Shown here: one piece after another, positions 57,481 to 64,000 of the stretch
Layout of the letters: each line of letters begins with the position of its first letter
How positions within the stretch are numbered: position 1 is the first letter of the stretch
DNA from: Marsupella aquatica
Taxonomy: Eukaryota > Marchantiophyta
Length of the DNA: 64,000 nucleotides
NCBI GenBank assembly: GCA_973895155.1
Contig: OZ316896.1
Span: forward strand, 14,508,001-14,572,000
Direction: 5' to 3'
Translations under genes and position numbers: made by a program
The notes under the pieces: generated by a model
Told to the model about the DNA's origin: nothing
The model's database searches: none
The model's input: only the letters and a program-made list of their open reading frames with translations

Positions 57481-60400
57481 ATGGCCATGAAAACTCATTC
57501 TTACGGACTCCGAGCTCGTGCCACGTCGTTGAATGGGACCCAAAGTGAGACTTCGTCTTCAAGGCCTGCTCAATCAGTGCCAGTTCCTCCACCTGCTGCT
57601 GCTGAGACCCCGTCCATGAAAATCACGAACGGTGAGTGCACTCAAACATGCCAAGTGAACACGGGGGAATTATGGCTGTTCTTTTAAATTGAAAACCTGA
57701 CCCTTGTAAAATATTAATGAGCCCGGGCAGAATCATGTAGGATGCTTCACTTCATGTGTTAGGTTTCATCCTCTGCTTGTCTTAAAGTTCGAAAATAAAT
57801 AACGTCTGGTAGATGTGAGCTTGAACACAATTCTTGAAAATGGTTACATGATATGATAGGTTTTCTTCTATGCTGTTCTTATTATCGCAAATGAGTGACT
57901 TGTCTGTAGAGGTGGATGTGTTCAGCTGACCAGAAGAACTCACCATATTGCTTTTCTTCGTAGGTTTCTTTCATACCAGCACTTGTTGAAATAAGGAAAT
58001 CTGATTGATTAGCTGACTTTTTTCCTCACTTCTGTGAAGTACTGAATCCTTGAGCTGTCTTGATGTATGGCTCTCGGTAGTCATTATACATTGTTGTTCT
58101 CCATGAGTGGATTAAAATGTATTTTCTATCATTTAAATCCGTTGCTGAAGAATTCTTGTATCAATTCCTTCTATATGTTTTAACCGAGCAGAGGCGAGGT
58201 CTTCCAAGACAACGAGCTCTGCAAAAAGAAGAAGCGGATCCACCTCCGAAAACGATCCTACGTTCTCTATAAAGAGTAGCAAGAAAAGAGTCGTTTCTTC
58301 TAAGAGTGCCACCACTACCACAACCAAGACCACGACCAAGAGGAGACCGAACAATACATCTGATATTGAGGATTTTCCTCCGACAGTGTACACTTTTGAA
58401 GCAAAAGAGGCTGCAAGCATCCAGTCAAGGCTACTCAATTGGTACGATGACAATCACAGAATAATGCCCTGGAGACAGAATTCCCATTCCCGTCACCAGC
58501 TATCGGCTGACAACGTTGGACTTAGTAAAGGAAAAGATACATTACATGGTACTAATGACTTGGGCCCCCAGCAGCAGCGAGCTTATGAAGTGTGGATATC
58601 TGAAATTATGTTGCAGCAGACCCGTGTTGACACTGTACTTCTTTACTACCAAAAGTGGATGGAAAAATGGCCCACTCTCCAGCACCTTGCTCGTGCTTCT
58701 CTTGAGGTGGGACGTGGTGTGCTCCTTGTGGATTCTATTTTATTGGCTGAATTGTAGTGTTGAAGGAAACTATGCTACTGGCATTGAGCTTCATACTCGG
58801 CCTTTTGCCTGCCTGATTTGGCGTTGTAGATCCGTCCTTCGCAGCTGTCCAGATGTTTGAAAACTCGGTAGACAGCACTGGATCTTAAGAATTCGTTTCC
58901 AGTAATGCTACTATAAAGTTGTGAAGTTTGCTTTGAAAACAGGATGTTTATCATGTGTGGGCGGGATTGGGCTACTATCGGCGTGCACGCTTTCTTCTCG
59001 AGGTTGACTTCTTGTCCCTGTATCTCTCTGAAACAATAGCACCTCTCTGGACATTTGTTGTTTCCATGATCTTAATTGTGGTAACCTAGATGACCATTTG
59101 TTTTATAATAGTGGTTCCCAGTAGCATGCCTCTAAGCGGGATGAATGAGCAACTACTTCAGTATTCAAGAAAGGTTTCTGGTTTAGAAGCAACACCATGA
59201 AGGTTTGGTTTAGGATTTACAATCATGGAATTCTATTATCAGGGTGCCAAGCAGATTGTGGAGAAATGCTCGGGTGTCTTTCCTGAGACCGTTGAAGAGT
59301 TAAGGAACGTACGTGGCATTGGCCAGTATACTGCGGGTGCGATAGCCTCCATTGCTTTCAACAGGGTTAGCTCTTCCTAAACCATTCACCTCCACTGCAT
59401 CTTTTCATTTGAATGTTTAAGGTTTTCAAGGGTGGAAGGAATCCTGGCCTAGTAAGGTGAAGAGATGTGAAGTGCAAGTCCATGCAGATCTCCAGTAAAG
59501 CCAAGGGACAGATTAGAACTGAGATTCCAATTGAACAAAATGGGAGATTTTAAAGACAAGAAACAAAGCAACAGTCAGTAATTGACAAAGGGGTTCTAAC
59601 GGCTAAGCTGATAATCTGCAATCGTGACTTGATCCCACTGATATTGACAATGGTCGGGTTCTTTTCGGACTGCAGCCTGTACCCCTCGTAGATGGAAACG
59701 TGGTCAGGGTTCTATGCCGCTTGCGAGCTATTTCAGAGAGTCCGAAAGAAACGAAAACTGTGAAGCTACTGTGGTAAGAATTCAACCAGAAAGGACCGCA
59801 TTAAGGGTAGCAATTCTGAAACAGGTTTCGCTTGTGGTCTCTATGTGAGGCTGTTCTACCAAAGGCCGGTCATCTTAGGCCTCCTTGTTTATCATAGTGT
59901 ATCTTTTTATTGCAACGGTATATTGAGATGCAAGAATGGGATAAAATCTAGAAATTCACCGGTGGATGATGCATAGGGATGTGGGACTGTAGGCTCGTAG
60001 AGATGCTATGAAACTTATCTGGGAATTGCCATGTACAGGACCTTGGCTGAGGAACTTGTGGATGCCAAGAGACCAGGTGACCTCAATCAAGCCTTAATGG
60101 AACTCGGTGCTACTTTGTGCAACATGAATCCAGCCTGTTCCTCCTGTCCAATTGCCAGCCACTGCAAGGCTCTATGTCTGGCTTCTCTCCAGGTAGACGG
60201 TCCTCAGGCTGTAAAGTCCGTTAAAGAGTATCCGGTCAAAGTCGCCAAAGTACCACCCCGGGACGAATATGTCTCCGTTTGTGTTCTTGAAGTGGGCTCA
60301 AGTGCTACCTCCAAGAAAAAAGCAACCTCGGAAATTTTGTTGATGCAAAGACCACAGAAGGGCCTGCTAGCAGGTCTGTGGGAGTTCCCTTCCGTCTCTC

Positions 60401-63400
60401 TCGGCAACCTTCCAGTCTCTGCAACGGAGGAGATGTCCAGCATGGATCAGTACTTGAAGAAACAGCTAAACCTGGATGTGGGTGCCAGAGGATTAGTCCA
60501 AAAGCGTGAAAATCTGGGAACTCTTCGCCATCTCTTCTCTCATATTCGGTGGCACCTATCCATCGAATGGCTCGTCCTCTCTCCGTCAGGTATTTTCTTA
60601 CTTATACTGTATGAATCTAAACCTTCAATTCAATTCAATTCATTTCATGTCCTTCTTCACCCTCCCAAAATGAGTTCTATGGGGAATATAAATAGAAGTT
60701 TACCACTCCTGTCTCCTCTGAATGTCCTTCTGGGACGTCCAATTGAATCTCATCGTCTCATCTCCCACTCATACTTTTTCGGTGAATTTCGACGGTGGTC
60801 AAGAATCTTTTACCTTCTTTCCCTCTATCTCATCTCCAACACCATTTTGAGTCTTGCCTGTTTCGGTAAATACGAACGTGCCACATTTCTCGTCCTCTGG
60901 GGAACTCCAATTGAATCTCATCATCTCATCTCCAGCTAATACTTTTTCCGTGAATTTCGAGGGTGGTCAAAAGTCTTTACCGTCTTTCCGTCTGTCTCAT
61001 CTCCAACACTCTTTCATGTCTTAGGACTGTTTCGGTAAACATGAGAACGAGCCACATTTCTTTCCCTGTTTAGGGAACGAACGAAGGAAGGGTCGTACCT
61101 CGCCTCACAATAAACCCATAAGCTGTGCATGAGCGTGTTGGAGGGGTACATATACTCAACCAGGAAGGCTTTCTGTCACGACTATACTTGAACAGGATCT
61201 GTTCTATAGTACGTACATCTTGATCTATGATCGCTATCATAGACAAGTCTCACACCCCGGACGATGATCCGAGGCTTGGCCACCAGTGCGCGAATACTGC
61301 GGTGCTGCTCCGGCTTACGCTGAATTGGCGGCACCGCCTGATGAACGTCCCGCTGCGCACATTCCGCCAGCGGTGAAGGTGCCCAAGCGTTCTGACGGGT
61401 GAACACAATCCTTTTGCGCTTCTGGATTTGTTGTGCCACTCTCCCTCTCCCTGTGCCGCTAAGTTAGCCCTAACTTCTGGATTTGGAGGTGCTTTGGCGT
61501 TGTAACTAGCCCCTTTCTTCGCGGTGCGATTGGAGAGATCCCTCTCCCTGTGCCGCTGTTAGCCCTACCTCTGAATTTGGAGGGGCCTTAGCGCTTTAAC
61601 TAGCTCGCGTTGTCGTGGTGTGATTGGGTCGCGCCTCACTTTGGGTGGAGAGATCCCTCTCACTGTGCCGCTGAGCTAGCCCTACCTCTGTATTTGGAGG
61701 TGATTTAGCATTTTAACTAGCCCCTTTCGTCGGGGTGCAGTTCGGACACCCCTCACTTTCGGGCCAGAGAGCTGTACCTGTACCTCTGTTTCCAGCTGAG
61801 CTGCTTTACAGAGCCTCTCCACCAGAACTCATTCTTTGGCCCCTAATTTACTGACGAAGTCGACTGCATGATATACTCAGCATCTCTGATAACATTTACT
61901 AATTTACTGATGAAATCCACTGTGCTTGATCTACTCAGCGTCTCTGATAACATTTTTGTTGCTTCATATCTAGACTAGGCTTTGAGGTAGGGACAAGTGT
62001 GGGAGTCTGGGTGTGGGGAGCTTTTCATGTACATACGCCTTCTTGCTATTGGCAAAAAACAATTCTGGGGTCTGTGCCCCACATCTGAAAGCTCACGTGA
62101 TTTAGACTATGCTTGCAAGTAGGGACAGGCGTGCGAGTCTAGGTACAGGGAGCCCTTCCTGTGCTTATGCACTAAATTTGTGCCAGTTGCCAAACAATGC
62201 AATTGCAACAAGTTTCCCGGGTTCTGTGCCCCACATCTGGAAACAGATGCAGATTGAGCAGCCAAATTCATTCTGCCAGTTGCCACATTTGCGAGGAAAA
62301 GGCTCATTTTGCCGCCAAAGGAGCTAGCCCCAAAATTGATTGACGGTGCTTGAAGCTCTGTTTTTTTCACTCGCTATTCATCACTCCCGACTTGGACTCG
62401 TAATGGAGGTCAAGTTAGGGGAGGACCCTTGGGGATCGATCGACTGTTGGTATGGAGTGGAGCTAATTTGCAGGCAGCCAAACGTTCCTGCATATTAACC
62501 TGATGGTAGCTAGACCACTGGACATGCCACATTCCAGGTCAAATCGTTTTCGACCCTGATATCCCAAAGTGCAGGACTTGTCATTCATCCCTTAATTGGA
62601 TTTGAAGGAATTATTGTATTTAAACAATGATCGCCAAACTCTGCTGAGTGGAGTTGCTGTGGTGTCAATGTTTGAGATTGACTACCTCATATTTCGTGTA
62701 AAATCTAAGTTGACAGTGTGTTCAACATTCCTCTTCAGGGAAATGTAAGCGAGCACCATTTCGGTTGCGTGAAAATCTTCTTTGTAGCCAAAAGAGTTGG
62801 AGACCATCCATAAATGGTGTACAAAATGTAGGGCTGTCTAATCTATTTCTGAAACTACTAAGAGATAACTACATGGCTCTACAGTCTGTTCAACACCCTC
62901 CTCGAGCTCCGGTTTCAATTATGTGCTCTGCGGCGCAGTTCTAGCGTATCAATCTCAGACGTGTGCTTGTGCTGAATCAGTCGTCTGTTCTCAAGTTGTC
63001 AATGCCAAGGGAAAGTTGCTCTTCGTAGCTTTTATGAGCAAGCTGTACTGTACTTTGGGGTCACGCTAAGCTCTGTTGTCACCCACTTACTGATTGCTTA
63101 TTTATGCCGATTGGGATTTTCTTGCGGTATTGGTGGGATCAAACTCCCTTCCTTCATCCAGTAATGGAGTGGGGCTGTGAATCTTTCGAGCATATTTTGC
63201 AGGCGGGTTGCAGAAGAGGATTACAGAATTCCGGGGGAATGGGGATCCGGTGAAGTGGATTGCAAATGATTCCGCCGTGAAAGAGCTTGGCCTCACAACC
63301 AGCGTCCGGAAGGTAACTACTGAAGGAAAATGTGTGCATAGCTGAAGAAAGAACGATTGCGGAATCCAGGAACGAAAAAATATGAAAGACAGCCATGAAA

Positions 63401-63897
63401 CTAGGTCTGAAAAGACATGACAAGATCACCTGACTTCTTCTCTCCATCCATCTGTCCGAAGGTCGACTCACCTTCGTGCTATTTATCTCCGGTGTGATTT
63501 CTGCATGGCTGCTTGAGTTTTCAGAATCATTGTGCAAACTCTTTGCATTGCTGTAAAGCATCTTCAACTGTTCCGTCTGTTCAAGAATTCTCCTCATCGT
63601 TACTGAATCATCGCTCTCACTTCTTTGTCAACCGCTTTGACAAGGTCTCTGGGATCGCCCTTGCTTTCCACAAACCCTACACTCTGCCAAACGGCCAGTC
63701 AGTTTTTTCGTGAAATCATCCTCATCAGAATTCTCGCCTTGCCAGTCGCCCGCTTTGTAAGGTGTCACTAAAATGTTCTTCGAGTTGCTCAAGTTTCTGG
63801 GGCTAACTACATAACGTTCCATGAATTTGTTTTACAGATCTACGAGATGTATTTGAAACGTCTGACAGGTCACGGGAAAGAGGAGTCCGAAAGGTAG
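57481..63897 (+). CDS. MUTYH: Adenine DNA glycosylase (MUTYH / MutY homologue), eight exons
   Basis: Base-excision repair enzyme that removes adenine paired with 8-oxoguanine, acting in the nucleus and possibly organelles. Exons: 57481-57631, 58192-58706, 58943-59002, 59243-59365, 59676-59773, 60039-60589, 63203-63312, 63838-63897; total 1668 bases (555 residues), phases consistent. Parts: basic Ser/Thr-rich N-terminus with AKRR and KKRVV clusters (likely nuclear signals), glycosylase core with MPWR, YEVWISEIMLQQTRV (catalytic Glu188), AGLGYYRRAR, helix-hairpin-helix VRGIGQYTAGAI, and VDGNVVRVLCR (catalytic Asp289). The iron-sulfur loop has Cys343, 349, 352 and 358. A NUDIX-like C-terminal domain has QRPQKGLLAGLWEFP and the FSH motif that reads 8-oxoG, and ends ELGLTTSVRKIYEMYLKRL. 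The first Cys-Cys spacing is one residue short (see finding). Intron 6 is 2613 bp and repeat-rich. An insertion of about 25 residues follows MPWR. Confidence 0.94.
60720..61075. repeat. About 168-bp tandem duplication in MUTYH intron 6
   Basis: TCCAATTGAATCTCATC recurs at 60738 and 60906, followed in both copies by TCTCATCTCC, TACTTTTTC-GTGAATTTCGA, GGTGGTCAA, CTCATCTCCAACAC, TGTTTCGGTAAA and GCCACATTTCT. Confidence 0.85.
61440..61790. repeat. Three tandem units of 97-115 bp in MUTYH intron 6
   Basis: TCCCTCTCCCTGTGCCGCT starts units at about 61441, 61539 and 61654. Each continues TTAGCCCTACCTCTG, TTTGGAGG, TTTAACTAGC, and a TCG-GGTG block. The first unit lacks the CGCCTCACTTT segment. Confidence 0.85.
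61844..61955. repeat. 56-bp tandem duplication in MUTYH intron 6
   Basis: TAATTTACTGAYGAARTCSA recurs at 61844 and 61900, each followed by ATCTACTCAGC-TCTCTGATAACATTT. Confidence 0.85.
61974..62240. repeat. About 131-bp tandem duplication in MUTYH intron 6
   Basis: GACTAKGCTTKVARGTAGGG starts copies at about 61974 and 62105. Both carry ACA-GYGTGSGAGTCT, GGGGAGC/AGGGAGC and end in CTGTGCCCCACATCTG (about 62072 and 62223). Confidence 0.8.
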
Positions 63898-64000
63898 AGA
63901 GCCTCCTGTTTATTCTCAGAACGTACGACCAGTCCGGGAGAAAAGCAACTGAATGAGGAAGTAGCCTTTGGATGTCCTCATCTTCACCAAGGTTTTATCA

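Overview
The window is nuclear DNA of a land plant. Six plant protein-coding genes can be read, five of them with several GT-AG introns, and they sit among long gene-poor stretches of decayed mobile elements and tandem repeats. The gene families (a THESEUS-type CrRLK1L receptor kinase, a four-repeat Em-type LEA protein, a plant LARP6 with a PAM2 motif) fit any land plant. The modest introns, purine-rich leaders and divergent repeats suggest a non-seed plant, possibly a bryophyte, but this is inference and the species cannot be fixed from the sequence.

Layout. 1-1229 (+): the 3' part of an intronless THESEUS1-like receptor kinase that enters from the left edge. 1230-15.8 kb: gene-poor, with a 41-bp minisatellite (3.6-4.2 kb), a 65-bp tandem array split by a 5'-truncated LINE (6.4-8.25 kb), two long foldback elements (9.3 and 12.8 kb), one copy of a small TA-flanked element and a possible second LINE tail. 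15877-20058 (-): a nine-exon class-3 (diacylglycerol-type) lipase. 21.0-22.0 kb: two tandem arrays. 23621-27499 (-): a seven-exon ubiquilin/DSK2. 27.6-43 kb: simple repeats, short duplications, two more copies of the TA-flanked element, a fresh 200-bp tandem duplication, and no gene I can recognise. 43628-48404 (+): a ten-exon LARP6 with a GC-rich repeated leader. 52.3-52.6 kb: a tRNA-derived SINE with a long target-site duplication. 54263-54858 (+): a two-exon Em/LEA_5 gene with ABRE- and RY-type sites upstream. 57481-63897 (+): an eight-exon adenine DNA glycosylase (MUTYH) whose 2.6-kb sixth intron is built largely of tandem duplications.

The exon models were built by hand from reading frames, splice consensus and family motifs. 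In each of the five multi-exon genes the summed coding length is a multiple of three and every intron phase matches, which is strong internal support. The genes do not form a pathway: they cover cell-wall sensing, lipid hydrolysis, ubiquitin shuttling, RNA binding, desiccation tolerance and base excision repair, the usual mix of unrelated neighbours in a plant chromosome. I found no clear sign of a new multi-gene system. The most notable points are a non-standard cysteine spacing in the MUTYH iron-sulfur loop, a possible alternative N-terminus on the LEA protein, G-quadruplex-type leaders on two genes, and a set of well-bounded mobile-element insertions.
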